Source of the DNA: Ligustrum vulgare
Lineage: Eukaryota; Streptophyta; Magnoliopsida; Lamiales; Oleaceae
DNA: 64,000 nucleotides
Reading direction: 5' to 3'
Assembly (NCBI GenBank): GCA_963555705.1
Contig: OY743183.1
Span: 27,067,932-27,131,931, forward strand
The first letter of the stretch is position 1. Each line of letters begins with the position of its first letter. The notes under the pieces were generated by a model. The model saw only the letters and a list, made by a program, of their open reading frames with translations. It searched no databases and was not told the origin of the DNA. Positions 36,891 through 49,397 of this stretch are shown one piece after another. Both the position numbers and the translations under genes were made by a program.

Positions 36891-37690
36891 AGTATATGAT
36901 ATTGTTAACAAGTAATAGAGTGGACTTTGAATCTGGATTGTCAATCCCATAAAGACTAGTTAAATCGTTATTAATTTAATTTTGCATAAAGTTCCTAGAC
37001 TAAAGCAAAAACTACACCAAGAAAATAAAATTGCAAAAGAATTCAAAAACGACAATAAATTGAGAAATTCATGAATATAAATAATTCAAATAACAAAGAA
37101 AATAGAAAACTGAATTACTAACAACTACTTTGAAATATAAAAACAATAAATTGAGCGATGAGTTTCCTAACAATAAAGGATTATCGGGACTAATGATTTC
37201 GAAGTAACATTCTAACTTAATTTCTCATTTCAAGTTGTTTTCTAAAATTGTATTTGATCGAATTCACAAAGTTATCTATTTTACCTCTCTCGAGTTCAAA
37301 TTATGTCTATTTAACTAAGTCAACCGTGTATCTCTACAGAGGGTCGAAATTCTTCCTTAGCTAAATGCATTAAATCACCTAGTTGAAACTCAAAATTGAT
37401 CACACGTAATCACAAATACATGTCTCTATCTTTTTGTTGAAATTTCCAAATTTTACTATTTGATTTGTTAACTCACCTCTCAAATTATGAAAACAACCAC
37501 AAATTACATGAACTAGTAGCTAATTAATTCAATGCATTAAAGTAATCGCAAAATCAATACATAAAAAGGTAAAAATCCCAACTTGATAATTAAAATAAAA
37601 CTAGAAATATTAATCTACGTCATTAATCCCGAAATTAAATCTAACTACTCTTGGAAATAAAAACAACAATAATGAAAATAAAACTTGAGT
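36891..37690 (-). repeat. degenerate gypsy-type LTR fragment
   Basis: Homologous in the same orientation to 10415-11100 (TCGCAAGTATATGATATTG, TAATAGAGTGGACTTTGAAT, AGTCAACCGTGTA, GTTAACTCACCTC). I infer a decayed Athila/Tat-like LTR. No genes are present. Confidence 0.45.
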
Positions 37691-38780
37691 GGCCTTATGT
37701 GATCAAACTGTGACTTTGTGTGGCCAACTGTAACTTTCCGAGGTGAGGCCGGGTGGGTTGACGGGGTTGGGGTGGGTTTTGTAATTAAATTTTGCAATTA
37801 TGACTGAAAAGTAACTTTGTGTGACCAAATGTGACTTTTCAGATAGGAGTGGAGTGTAATTTTGTGATAAAATTGAAATTGTGATTTTTTGTGACCAATT
37901 GTAACTTTGCGTGGTGGGGTGAGCTAGGTAGGGTGGGGTGGAGGGTTAAATTTGTATATGTGACAGAATTGTAACTTTCTGTGACCAACTGTGACTGGAT
38001 GAGATAGGCTGGGGTGTAGTGGGGTGGGTGTGAGGCAAGGAGGGGGACGGGGTGGGATAGGGTTGTGGATTAGGTATTGTTTGGTTATTATTATATTACT
38101 TTATTTTTAATTTATAAATAAGTGATAGTTATTTTTTTATTATATAATATTATATTTATTAATTATTATTTTAACACTTGAATTTTAGAAAACAAAAAAT
38201 TAAATTTGTTAATTTTAAAGAGTTAACTTAAATTTGTAATTGACTTTGTGACAAATTGTAATTTGTGGGGTGGGGTGGGGTGGAGTGGGATGGGGTGGGG
38301 CGAAATTTTTAACTAAATTTATAATTATGATCGAAATGAGACTTTGAAGGGTAGGGTGGGGTTGGTGGACGAGCTAGGGAGGGAGGTGGGCGTATTGGTG
38401 GGTGGGGCTGCAGTGAAATTTACTATTAAATTTGTAATTGTGATTTGTGACTAAAATATAACTTTGTGTGATTAATTGTGACTTTTTGGGTGGTGGTGTA
38501 AGGTGATGTGGAGTGGGATAGTGTGGGGTGAGGTGGGAAAAAATAGAAGAAAAATCTTTTTGGGGTAGGGTGTGTGTGGGTGTGTGGCAGGATATGATAT
38601 GATAGGATAGGGTATGGTCGGGGCAGGGTGGGTGGGTGGGGACCTGGGTGGGACATGATAAAGTAGAAGAAAAAATCATTTTTTGTGGGTGGGGTGGGTG
38701 GGTAGGGATTGGTTGGGTAGGAGTGGGGTGGGATGGGGCCGGGATAGGGATTGGGGTGTGGGAGCTGTGATTGACGGACA
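37691..38780. repeat. G-rich low-complexity array, inverted relative to 23.2-26.2 kb
   Basis: Runs of GGGGTGGGG alternate with GTGACTTTGTGTGACCAACT motifs, the reverse complements of the C-rich runs and the 21-bp unit at 23.4-26.2 kb. The AT-rich spacer also matches in inverse: GGATTAGGTATTGTTTGGTT and following sequence near 38070-38180 corresponds to about 23310-23410. A second AT-rich copy is at 38790-38910. Open frames on the minus strand are compositional. Confidence 0.85.
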
Positions 38781-38922
38781 CAAGTTATAGTATGATGGCC
38801 TTTTTATTTAAATATTATATTAGTTTTAATTTAATATATAATAGATGATTATTTTTATATTATACAATATTATATTTATTAATTAATAATTAACATCTGA
38901 TTTAAAAAAAAAAAAAAAAAAA

Positions 38923-40946
38923 CTAGTGTTACATTCGTGTGATGCATGATCATTTGTTACTTATATTACATATATCAAACTTATATTTTAACATATGAAA
39001 TAAATATTTAATTAAAAATGAGAAATGAATGAAGACAATGAATTACAAAAAAAAGTTCAATTACGCATACATTAATTCTTTTTACAGTTTGTATGTTTAC
39101 CGTTTCAATAATTTCTTTAAATACTGTAATCTAAATTGATTTAAAGTTTAAAATTGGCAAATAAAATTACATTTACATAGATACTGTAATAAGTAAAAAA
39201 AAAAAAAAAATAGATTTATCTATGATATACGCTCAAAGTTTGATTAAAACGAAAAAAGGAAAAGAAAAAAGATTAATGAACACTCATATTTCATACTTTT
39301 TCATTTTTTATTTTTTTTTTAAAAAAATATTTGTGTGACATTGGCAGTTTTTTATTTTTATTTTATTTATTTTTAACGAATTAAAATAAATGTAATTGAT
39401 TTTCACGAGGCAAAGGGGGACCAAGAAACTTCGAGACCTAAAAAATGCACCTATTTAAAAATATGCATTCAATTGGATTCTTTTAAATTTGAATTTTGTC
39501 CAAAATGAATAATATTAAATAGTAATTAATATTATTAATTACCATTCTATAAATATGTTTTAGGTTGGAAAATAGGTTAATACCTATTCTTAGGAAACGT
39601 TCTCCCTTTATGTATTACTGTATTTTACTATGAACATATTTATGTCCTGTTTGAGGCCCATTATTTGAAAATCGAGTTTTTTAAACACTTAATCTCAACC
39701 ATCTATTTTAATTAAGCCCACAATATTTGACTTTTCAAACAAATTTTAATCCTACATTCTCCCAAAAATACTATGCAAAACAATATTATTTCCCAAATAA
39801 TGAGGCTCAAATAGAGACTCAGTCCTTGTTTGAGCCTTTATTATTTACAAAATGAGTTTTATAGTAGTGATTTTTTAGAGAATTTGTATTTAAGCCCATT
39901 GTTTGAGGCACATTACTTCAAATAATAATGAAGTTTGTAACAGGTAAATTTTCGGACAATTAATTGTTAAAAAGATTTTTTTAAAAAAAATTATATGTAG
40001 ATTATTTTATTAGTAGAATGAGTTACTACATAAAAAACTTCGATGACCATTTACATGAGTATAACAAATTAAACAATATGAAATGTTAGTTTTAACCCAC
40101 AACACATAAAAAAATCATTATTCAAAAAATCAATTCTCAAAAAATTAAAATCAAACTGCTAAGTTCCATATAAATCGGTCTACAACATGAAAACACGATT
40201 AATGACAGGAAATTAAAAGAATTAGAAGAAAATCATATATACAAACTATCAAAATATTCAAAATATTCAAAACTTATTCAATAATTTTCAATACATGCAT
40301 GACTTTTTTATTTTTCACCTAGTCGTCAAAGGGCTACGTTACCCGAAAAAAAAAATTATACGTTTTTAATAAACTTGTTTGACCACATCCCATTTTGAAT
40401 AGATAGAGTTTGCTAACATGCATTTATTTTTATGCTGGTAAAAATTAGTTAAACTACTGGTGTCTGTAATAAATATTTTGCCTATAGTATTAAACATAAT
40501 TAAATGAATAAAATGAATAGATAAAAAACTAAAAATTAATTTTGAAATGACAAATGAATTGATCGAAATATGAAGTTGCAAAAATTATTCAGATATTTAT
40601 TATTTCTTTAATTTGATAAGAAAAGCAACTCGAATTGAAATTAATCATTTAAGACCAAATTAGATTTAGTTAATAAATAATAAATCAATGTAGAACTTAA
40701 ATAAAACAAATTTGAAATAGTGGGACATTGGAAAAAAAATAAAAGATACAAAATAAAACTTTTACCTTTAATTTTTTATGTGATTTTAGGAATAACATGT
40801 TTACAGTTGACTCTCACTTTTGAGTTCGTATTAAAGTTCTCGTTGAGATCTTCAATTTGATACCCATTAATTATCGAAAGTATTCCGGTTTATTTAAATA
40901 CTTCCATTTTTTGAAAGGGGAAGTGCTCTTCTTTTATATAGTATGA
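38923..40946 (-). mobile_element. possible non-autonomous Helitron, minus strand
   Basis: On the minus strand a start TCATACTATATAAAAGAAG at 40946 resembles plant Helitron 5' ends. The other end reads ATGCATCACACGAATGTAAC followed by ACTAG and T at 38922, like a decayed Helitron 3' hairpin plus CTAG. The interior is AT-rich with no helicase. It contains MITE-like pieces (39640-39960). The 3' hairpin is weak, so the call is tentative. Confidence 0.35.
39645..39960. repeat. MITE copies of the GTTTGAGGCCCATTATTT family
   Basis: A copy at about 39648-39815 has inverted ends TGTTTGAGGCCCATTATTTG and, reversed, TATTTGAGCCTCATTATTTGG. Another starts near 39828 (TTGTTTGAGCCTTTATTATTT). Related ends occur near 50985 and in pyruvate kinase intron 5. 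Confidence 0.5.
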
Positions 40947-41490
40947 TACACAGTCATATATTTAAATGATTGTAACAAATTAAGCAGCCCGAATTGATCA
41001 AAATATGAAATTACAAAGATTATTCGGACTTAATTAAATTACATAAAAGTTCGGATATTTATTCTTTATTTTAATTTGATAAGAAAAGCAAATCGAAATG
41101 AAATTAATTATATATGACCAAATTAAACAAAGTTAAGAAATTATAAATATTATTATAGGTCTTAAAGAAAACAATTTTGAAATATAAGGATAATGAGAAA
41201 AAGTAAAAGGCTCAAAATAATTTTTTTACCTTTAATCTTTAATATGATTTTAAGGACGACATGTTTACAGTTTACTCTAACTTGTGAGTTCGTATTAAAG
41301 TTTTTATTAAGATTTTCGATTTAATACCCATATTGCATATTTTTCGATTTCAAAATAATAGTATAATTATAAAAATCATTCTTATTCATTGAAATATATT
41401 CTATTTTAGGAAATGTAGTTTAAACGAAAAAAGTTCCAAAACATGTTTTTAAAAAGTGTCTTATTTTAATATATAGTATGATATATAGTA
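40556..41490 (-). repeat. about 440-bp tandem duplication with Helitron-like ends
   Basis: Bases 40556-40965 and about 40990-41490 are diverged direct copies. Both contain TTTGATAAGAAAAGCAA, AGACCAAATTA-like stretches, ACATGTTTACAGTT, GAGTTCGTATTAAAGTT and a TATAGTATGATA end. Each copy therefore carries the Helitron-like 5' terminus in the same orientation. Confidence 0.7.
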
Positions 41491-41727
41491 TGATTCCTAA
41501 GTTTGTTAATTTTTAAAAGTGATAATTTTGTAGTAATGTGTGTTTTTCAAACAAGAATGCCCACGTGGCCATTCTTTTTTTATAACTCTTATTTCGAAGA
41601 GGAAGGAGAGCCAAAACTTGAGACCCCTCTAAGAAGCTTTATTCAAGATATTTGCGACTACAGAAATGAACTTAACAGCCAATTACCAGTAGCCTCAGCC
41701 TTGATAGAAGAAGATAAATCATGTCAT

Positions 41728-41860
41728 CTACATTGAGATGAAAATACAAATAGCATAGCGAAGCCCATAGTCAAACCTGTCAAAATACCTTTCTTTTCCA
41801 GGTTTAACACTAGCAATCCAGCTCTGCAGTCCATCGCGGGTAACATATAATTGCCCATAT
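41728..41860 (-). CDS. unidentified terminal coding exon (43 residues plus stop)
   Basis: On the minus strand a pyrimidine-rich tract ends in CATTAG at 41861, a good splice acceptor. The exon then reads YGQLYVTRDGLQSWIAS, VKPGKERYFDRFDYGLRYAI and a short hydrophobic end before TAG at 41728-41730. The frame looks coding (varied residues, few low-complexity runs) rather than random in this AT-rich context. No upstream exon is evident before the pyruvate kinase stop at 42443. It could be the last exon of a truncated gene, a retained fragment, or an alternative 3' exon of the neighbour. I do not recognise the family. Confidence 0.4.
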
Positions 41861-42442
41861 CTAATGAAAAACAAAAATGTCGAATTTTAAATATTAAGGA
41901 CAATTATTTGTTGAGCATTTTTGCTAAACACTAGACTTCAGAGTGGGGTCTCATGGCCTCATCAATGCCTAATTATATACACAATAATTATGCCATATTT
42001 TGTCAAATTACAAGCACCATAATTCCTTTCAAGAGGTCAATCAAAGGAAAAAATCTCAAGTATGGTGAGGTCACTAAAAAATAGTTAATGGGATTAAGAC
42101 AAAATAAGGAATAAATAAAGCAGATCAAATGATCAATTGCTAATAAAAACTGAAGTTTATCTCAAGCAAAATGAAGTTTCTAATTTAACAAAGAAAGTCA
42201 ATCCATCAAGGCTTGTCATGAAAGAAAATTAAAGAGAACGTCTAAACTTGGGGACTATAATTGCTACAAGAAAATGCTGCACATGCTGATTTGCACTCAA
42301 TCTGACAAAAGTATGTCCGTGAAAGTCACGGAGTCCCTAGGTTTGAATTCGAGTTATCTTCTTTAACCATTAACGGCATTAGCCAAACTGCTGAATTGCT
42401 GGAATGCATTATGATGGACTTTTTGCAGAATATAGCTACCTC

Positions 42443-45400
42443 TCATGGAACATTCATAACTTGAACAGATTGCAGCATGTCTGAGACAGCAATTACGAGG
42501 TCACCAGATTTAATCATTCCCCGAGCCTTGAGCAAGGAGAAAGTCTTGTTGAGGTTGCTTTCCATATCATCAGAATAGCTCAGACTGAATGGTACGAGAC
42601 CCCATTGCAGGTTCAGGCGTCTACGTATAGATGTCGTGTTAGTAAATGCGAAAATTGGACAATCAGGTCGACAGCGTGATAAAAGAGATGCCATGTGACC
42701 AGTCCTTGTGTAAACAAAAATAGCATCCACCCCTAAATTGTTGGCTGCATTATAAAAGCTTAGATTAGTACCTTCAACAAGAAAAGCATGAAATATAGGA
42801 TAAAAACCGACAAGTTGGGAATTCCAGATTCAATGACCCTTAACAACATTCTTAGATTATGCTCCTGTCCCTTTAAAAATTTAACGCATTTTTCTCTCTT
42901 ATTTTCAACCACACATTTATCAATAAAATATTATTATACATTAAACCAAAAAAGATTCCCTACTTTTTAACCACGCACTCTCCTAAAAAACACTATTGAT
43001 TCCAAATAATCTCTTTTTAAACAACATCAAACAGGCGCAATATTTGTTTTCTATTTAATCAGCACAATTGGGTTTTAATGGTACTTAAAGTGGTTCAGTA
43101 CATGCAATCCACACAAGTTCTAGGCAGAAAATAGAGAAAATATTTACTTTTATTTACTAATCACGAGAAATCTGAATTCTTATTACCCATCTTAGCAGCA
43201 GAATTGCAAATCTCTTCTGAAATTCTGTCTGAAAAAGACAATGCTATGCCTGAGAGTTCCATAGCTTCATTATGTTTCTCCTCTCTCCACCATTTCTCGA
43301 TTCTCAGACTAACACTTCTTAAAACATTCAATGCCTTCTCCGGGTACTGGCCCATGGCAGACTCACCAGAAAGCATTAAAGCATCTGAACGCTGGCGCAC
43401 TGCTTCAGAAATATCAGCGACTTCGGCTCTCGTAGGTGTAGGGTATTCAATCATAGATTCAAGCAACTGACTGGCAACAATAACCGGCTTATTTAATTGC
43501 CTGCAGATCTGGACTATCCTCTGTTGTTCTGATGGAACCTGTTCGAACGGGATCTGAGCCCCCAGATCTCCTCTTGCCACCATAGCACCATCAGATGCTT
43601 TAATGATCTCCTCCAAGTTCTTCAATGAATCAATGCTTTCTATTTTTGCAATCACAGATATGTCACTGCATCACATCATATTGTCACATTTAGTAATTTT
43701 CCAACTTAGATCAAAGAGAATTTTGTGAACTTCTAATTTGGGAGTACATGGATGAAGTTCCCAGTGAAACTGAATGCAACTCGAGTTTTCAACTACATCT
43801 AATTCTGATGAATGTAATTTGGTGGTGGTGGTGGTGCGGGGGGGGCGGGGGTAATGGCACAGTTAGGAGATGCAATATTATGTTGCACGAGACAAGGGAT
43901 GAGCAATGTTTAATTCAGTAAGTGACATCCTAAGAACAAAACCTTATCCAGAAAGTGTCATGAAATATATATATCAGAAAGCATCAAAAGGGGAACGGGC
44001 AGATTAAGGGGCAATGTCAACAGGTTCGACCGAGGGACTTGACTTCACCTTCACAATAAACAATATTACTGCAAGGAAAAAAAAAAACCCTGTAACTTAC
44101 CCATCATGAGCTCGTGCCTTAATATAGCTCTTAAGGTGTTTTATAACTTCAGCAGACTTGACAAATGATATAGCAATAAAATCAACACCCTCCGCAATCC
44201 CAAAATCGATGTCCAACCAGTCCTGAAGAAAAAATGCTTGAGATGAGACTAATTATACAACTTCATATGTACTTGATTTCCAGTTGTGAGAGTATGGAAC
44301 AAACACACAAACATGTTCATTAAGTGATCTTAATATAGAAACAACATGCACAAGAATAAAATTGAACACTGATCAAGAAATAGACATTCAAGATATTCAC
44401 TAGTAAAGTCCAGACATTTCAAGGTAAGGCTTTCAGGTCTTTCTGCAATATCAAAAAAAATTAAGCTGCATGTGACTTTCTCTAAAATCCTAAGAGACCA
44501 ACTTGCTATTTTTGAAAAACATAAGCGCAGATTGCAGGACATTAAGAAAAATTCGACCACCTACAACCGCAATCAAGTCCTATAGAAAGCCTAAAAAGCT
44601 CATTTCAATTAAGCCCACTAGGACAAATAAAATCACTGCAATTTCCAAATAATGAGAGGCCAAAACAAATATTAGGCCCAAATTCAATACCAAATTTGTA
44701 ATGGAGTGTGCAACAAATTCAATTAAAATCCAGCATGGGGAGACCAAACAATCAGAATTAGAGAATTATAAGCAATAGAAGCCCAGAAGGTTGTGAAGCA
44801 ACGCAAAATAACACCTCGTGCACAATCGTATGAGGTTGGAGGACCAAAATAGAAGTAATCAAAACCTTGAGGTTTGTTTGAAGTCGTGCGTGCAAATTTT
44901 GAACAAAAGCTTGGATAAAGAGAGTAAAAAAAAAAAAAAAAGCCATGGCTGCAATTTTTTTGCTTTTTACATATTTTTTAATAGATTGGATATGAAATAT
45001 TTCATTTTTTTTTTCTTTTTTCTTGTTGGTTCTTGAATTAGGTCTTGCAAGTTAACACCCTAATTTCAAGAGAGTAAGGAGTCATCCGAGTGAAACAGAG
45101 GATAGAGGGCCATCGAATTAAATAGAGGGTAGAGGATCGCCTGAGATAAAGGGACAACGAGAATAGCCAAGGTTTTACATATATTGGTTAAAATAAATTT
45201 TAGGTTTGAAACTTCAGGGCTGAATTTGAAACCCTAATTTAGAGGCCCAAAATTTTGACAACCAAAGATCTTGATCAGACAAGTTGCAAAATGCTTTTCG
45301 TTGGAGAACAAAAGCGATTTCAAGTTTAACTAAAATCGAATCAAACTTGCAAGGGTATTAACTTAAAATTTAGGTTGAATTGAACTCCATTTATAATAGT

Positions 45401-48400
45401 ACAATCCAGTCTATGGAAGGAAGAAAAATTATTCCTAAACTATAGAAGGAAACGGAAACGGAAACGGAAAAGGAAAACAATAATAATCTTAACATTCCCT
45501 TTTAAGTTAAAATATAAAAGTATATGAGTTAAAATATATTCCTATTTACAATTGGACCTCTTTTCCAACTCATTCTAATGTCCAAGCTTCACTGGGGCTG
45601 ACACCACAAGCAGGCACAGGATCTGACTGCTTACTCCCTTCATTTATTTTACTCCAAGCAGAATCATTAACCTAAATAATTTACAGACCCATCCCTCAGC
45701 TCACAAGGTTGGTAGATGTGGGACACCAATACCATATTACACTAAATAAATAAATAAATTAGTTTTGCTCAGCATAATTTTCTGCATAATAAACTGTGCA
45801 TACAACAAAGTCAACGTTTAGAGAACATTGTCTATTGATGCAACATATCAGAATTAGTTGGCGGTCTGAGGCTCTCAGTTCTCTCTAACACTGATTTCTT
45901 CCAGTTGCAACAGAATGATATATTTTAACATAAAATGGACTGGCGGATAAAAATTCTAACAAAACAAGTCTTCAAATGCAGATAAATAGCAGTGTTCAAA
46001 ATCAAAATTGAGCTAAGGGTGCGTTTGATTGTGAGAGTGGAATTCAGATGTAAATAAACGAATTCCAGAGAATTGAATTCACGATAACTTATTTTCGTAG
46101 GAATTGAAAGTTAAAGTGTTTGATTGCAATGATGAAATTAAAGTGGAAAGAAAACGAATTCCATGTTTTGCTATTTGATTGGTAATATTTTCCATGTAAT
46201 TTAATTGGTGAAAAATGTCATTTAATAATAAATTATTTAATAAATAAATTATTTAACAATTAATTATTTAATAAATAAATAATATTAAAATATATGAAAG
46301 TGGTGAAAAATTAATTAAATTGTAAGATTTAGAAAGTTAAAGGACTAAATTGCTACTATTCAAAAGTTGAATCAAATCAAAGAATGAAGATTGAATTTGA
46401 CCACGGATCAATTAGACCCAATTTAAAGTTGAAGTATCAAATTGGAAGAACAACAAGTATAAAATCAGGCCAATAAGAAAGTTGAGGACCAAAATGCAAG
46501 AAAATAAAATGAATTAAATTTTGCCTAGAAAATCAATTTCCACCACTTTGGCAAGAAAACGAATTCCTTAAAAACAAGGAATTGGGGATGATGTGACCAA
46601 TGCCAAGAAAATGAATTCCATGAAAATTTTTACGTATCAAACAAGCCAAAAGTAGGAAATGGAAAACAAATTCCATTTTCCATGGAAAATATTGACCAAT
46701 CAAAAATGTCCTAAGGGATTAATGTTTTTCTAAGAATGCACTGACGGAAAAGAGGTAAGAACCTTTGAGGATATTGTTGGAAGCATTGCATTACGCTCCC
46801 GTACTAAACTCCCATCACGCCAAAAGGTAAGGTTAGCTCGAGGTAACAGAAGTCCGGGATCCGTACAGCAACACTTTACATCAGGCCCAATTTTCTCGAT
46901 CACTTGAAATCTCACCATTCCTCCATCTACTAAAAGTTCATCACCCACCTCCACATCTGTCGTGTGAGAGTTTGGAAAAAACTTAGTTAAGATTACATGT
47001 ATTAATTCTGTCATGATAAACAAGCGGGAAAAATGGTGTATTTGAGTATTGTAATTTACATATATGCATCTATTAAAAATATGTGCTTCAAACCTTCAGC
47101 AAATCCCTCGTAGCTCACACTAATAGTGTGTTCTGGAAGAGGGGAATCAAATGCTCGAACACTAAAAGTCCATACTTCCCCATCCTGCAGAAGGAAAGTA
47201 ATTGGTTAAATTGAACTTTAGATCCAATACAATATTGCATGCAGTAATTTACACGATGCAATGCAAAAGACTTCAATTGTTTCTTTTATAAAATGGAAAC
47301 CGAACATTGTGTTTTCCCAAGAAAATAGGGTTGTCTGTTAAATCTCAAGAAAATATATAAATAATTGTAGAAAAACCACAGGAACACCAACCTTTTGAAG
47401 GAAAGTGAGACTTAGTGAATATGACATCCTCGTGACTCAATTAAAGGGGACGAATAAGAGAATGTACGTGACAATATAATATAAATGAGAATAAGGTTAA
47501 ATATGCTAGATAAATTAAAAACACAATCAGATAATAACATTCGAAATTAGTATTATTTGACAAACCCATAGTTGAGAGGATTCTTAACAAAGGTACCCTC
47601 CCTATATTCGTGCTGGTTAACTGGCACGTTTGACTTTTCCTATCAAACTCGAGAGCTTCCGATGCTTCACTTTATATATATACATACATTACTTAGTTGA
47701 TGTTATTATCCTAAAGTAACTAACCTGCAAATCTAAATGTCTTTCAAAATCTACATTGAATAAACCCCCCTAATTGATGTTATTATCACTTCAAATTGCA
47801 TGTCTGATTTTTCTTTTCAAACTAGAGAGTTTTTGAAAATATGTTCGACATATATTCAACTTTTGAATTAAAAAGTTGCAAGTGATTTAGTTTTCTTCGA
47901 AATTCATTACTTAGCTGAAGTTATTGTCCTAAAATAACTAAACCAAAAAATCTAATTGATGAAAAATGTCAAAACAGAATTCTAAACTGAGATATAAAGT
48001 TCTACCATCTTCTCACTATTTTCAACAGAAATGTTTCACATTCTTGATCACGAGCTTGATCATCTACTCCTAGCTCCCACAGCATAAAGATTGTATTCTG
48101 GCCCGAAAGGTCGTATGGTGCTTCAGCTGTCAAGGTATTACATATTACTTCACTCCCTTTTCATCATTAAAAGTACACTAAATACCAACCGAAAACCTCT
48201 TTCATTAATAGCTTCACAATTTCTTTGACAGGGATAGATTTAGAAGCATATAATTAGTAGACAAACACTAAATAATATAGAAACATTCCAAAGTAATAAT
48301 TGTCATTTGGCCAAGAAAATACAGAACTACTTATAAACATGCCTTGGTGGAGTTGGTGAAAAGATCAAAACTTCTCACTGTCATACCTCATCGATAAATT

Positions 48401-49397
48401 TCAAGGAAGCTGCTAAGAAATTACTCTGTTTGGTAAAAGTTTTTTGTTTATAAACAAAGAATGTGATGTTTGTAAAATGTGGATAAAAATTGATTTATGG
48501 AAATGTGTTTGGTTAAAAATTGATTTGAGAAAAATGTGTGTTTATAAATTTTTTTATAAACAGTTTACCAAACGGAGATTATCTACGAAAAATCCATACA
48601 CGAGATTGAATTTTAAAATGCATTACATCTAAAGCCAATAAAAAGCACCAGCTCCCATTGCACTTTTATCTGTTTATTTGGCGTTAAAAGAACCATGATT
48701 TACAACCGTATTAAAACAATATCACATTGTTTCAGTAATTACACATTGCCCTCTGTCACATCACCAAATTTATTATATTAAATGCTTAACAAATAAACAT
48801 TCCAATGCATTTGTAATGTACCTCAGCCTTGGAGGAGGAGGCACCGCCAAGATCCCCCATGTGAATCTCGCTCCCCTCCGTGTCCATCATAATGGCCACT
48901 GCATAACCCTTGTCCACATTCAGTTTCCTGACACGCTGAATTACTTCCCGGTGCCACTCACGCGTACCATGGCACATATTAATCCTCGCCACATTCATTC
49001 CGCCCACTGCCAGCGCCTCCAGCTGCTCCGCCCCACACGTAGCCGGACCGATAGTACATATCAATTTCGTCCTCCTCGTGCTTCGAAACCCATTCTCCTT
49101 CAATTCCGCCTCCGTCACCGCATCAACCTCAATTGCGCTCGGATCAGCCACCGCAGGAGCAGCATAAGAATCATAATCCTGCGGCGTGGCGGTTAAAACC
49201 CCGCCTGCACCATTATCCGAGGTTAGAACAGACGGCTTCGAATTTGAAACCGAGGCTTTGATAGTGAGAGAGGCTTTTTGAGGTGCTTTGTGCGTTTCAG
49301 TTCGGTTCCAGTTCAAATATAAGTTTTTGAAGAAGAATTGGTTGAGGGGTTTGGGAGAGTATGAGGTGGAAATGAAAAGATTAAGGGATTGAGACAT
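42443..49397 (-). CDS. plastidial pyruvate kinase, beta type
   Basis: Six exons on the minus strand: 49397-48822, 47184-47094, 46956-46763, 44222-44101, 43665-43187 and 42744-42443. All have GT/AG borders and compatible phases, giving 587 residues, close to the roughly 580 of plant plastid beta subunits. Residues 1-60 are Ser/Lys/Asn-rich with few acids, like a transit peptide. [12 protein letters not shown] (111-122) starts the catalytic barrel. [12 protein letters not shown] (171-182) and [10 protein letters not shown] belong to the B-domain region. [11 protein letters not shown] and [12 protein letters not shown] (exon 5) carry the metal and substrate residues, and [10 protein letters not shown] follows. 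The C-terminal domain ends [17 protein letters not shown]. The enzyme converts phosphoenolpyruvate and ADP to pyruvate and ATP in plastids, supplying fatty-acid synthesis, usually as an alpha/beta hetero-oligomer. The beta assignment rests on recalled family sequence. No disabling lesion is seen. Confidence 0.96.
42860..43035. mobile_element. MITE in pyruvate kinase intron 5
   Basis: The reverse complement reads GCCTGTTTGATGTTGTTT, then ATTATTTGGAATCAATAGTG and TATTTTATTGATAAATGTG. It is homologous to the repeats at 50975-51395 and 54100-54430. It occupies most of the 442-bp intron. Exact ends are uncertain. Confidence 0.5.
46020..46709. mobile_element. about 690-bp MITE-like element in pyruvate kinase intron 3
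   Basis: Inverted ends TGCGTTTGATTG and, reversed, ACATTTTTGATTGG are flanked by a 7-bp direct repeat CTAAGGG (46013-46019 and 46711-46717), or 8 bp with one mismatch. The interior contains paired motifs such as GAATTCCA and TCCATG. It is non-coding. It makes up much of the 2.5-kb intron. Confidence 0.7.
48424..48578. mobile_element. 155-bp MITE in pyruvate kinase intron 1
   Basis: The ends CTCTGTTTGGTAAA and, reversed, CTCCGTTTGGTAAA are followed by TTTATAAAC stretches on both sides. TTA is present at each flank. It resembles the MITE at 56786-56969. Confidence 0.65.

Noticed and set aside
38374..38781. 135-codon minus-strand frame rich in Pro, Thr and Ser
   Set aside because: The antisense of the G-rich array, again compositional.
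42325..42360. SINE-like B box (GGTTTGAATTC)
   Set aside because: A single weak match without A box, tail or target duplication.
43204..43470. 88-codon plus-strand frame
   Set aside because: Antisense shadow of pyruvate kinase exon 5.
48816..49196. 126-codon plus-strand frame
   Set aside because: Lies antisense to pyruvate kinase exon 1; the real exon explains the openness.
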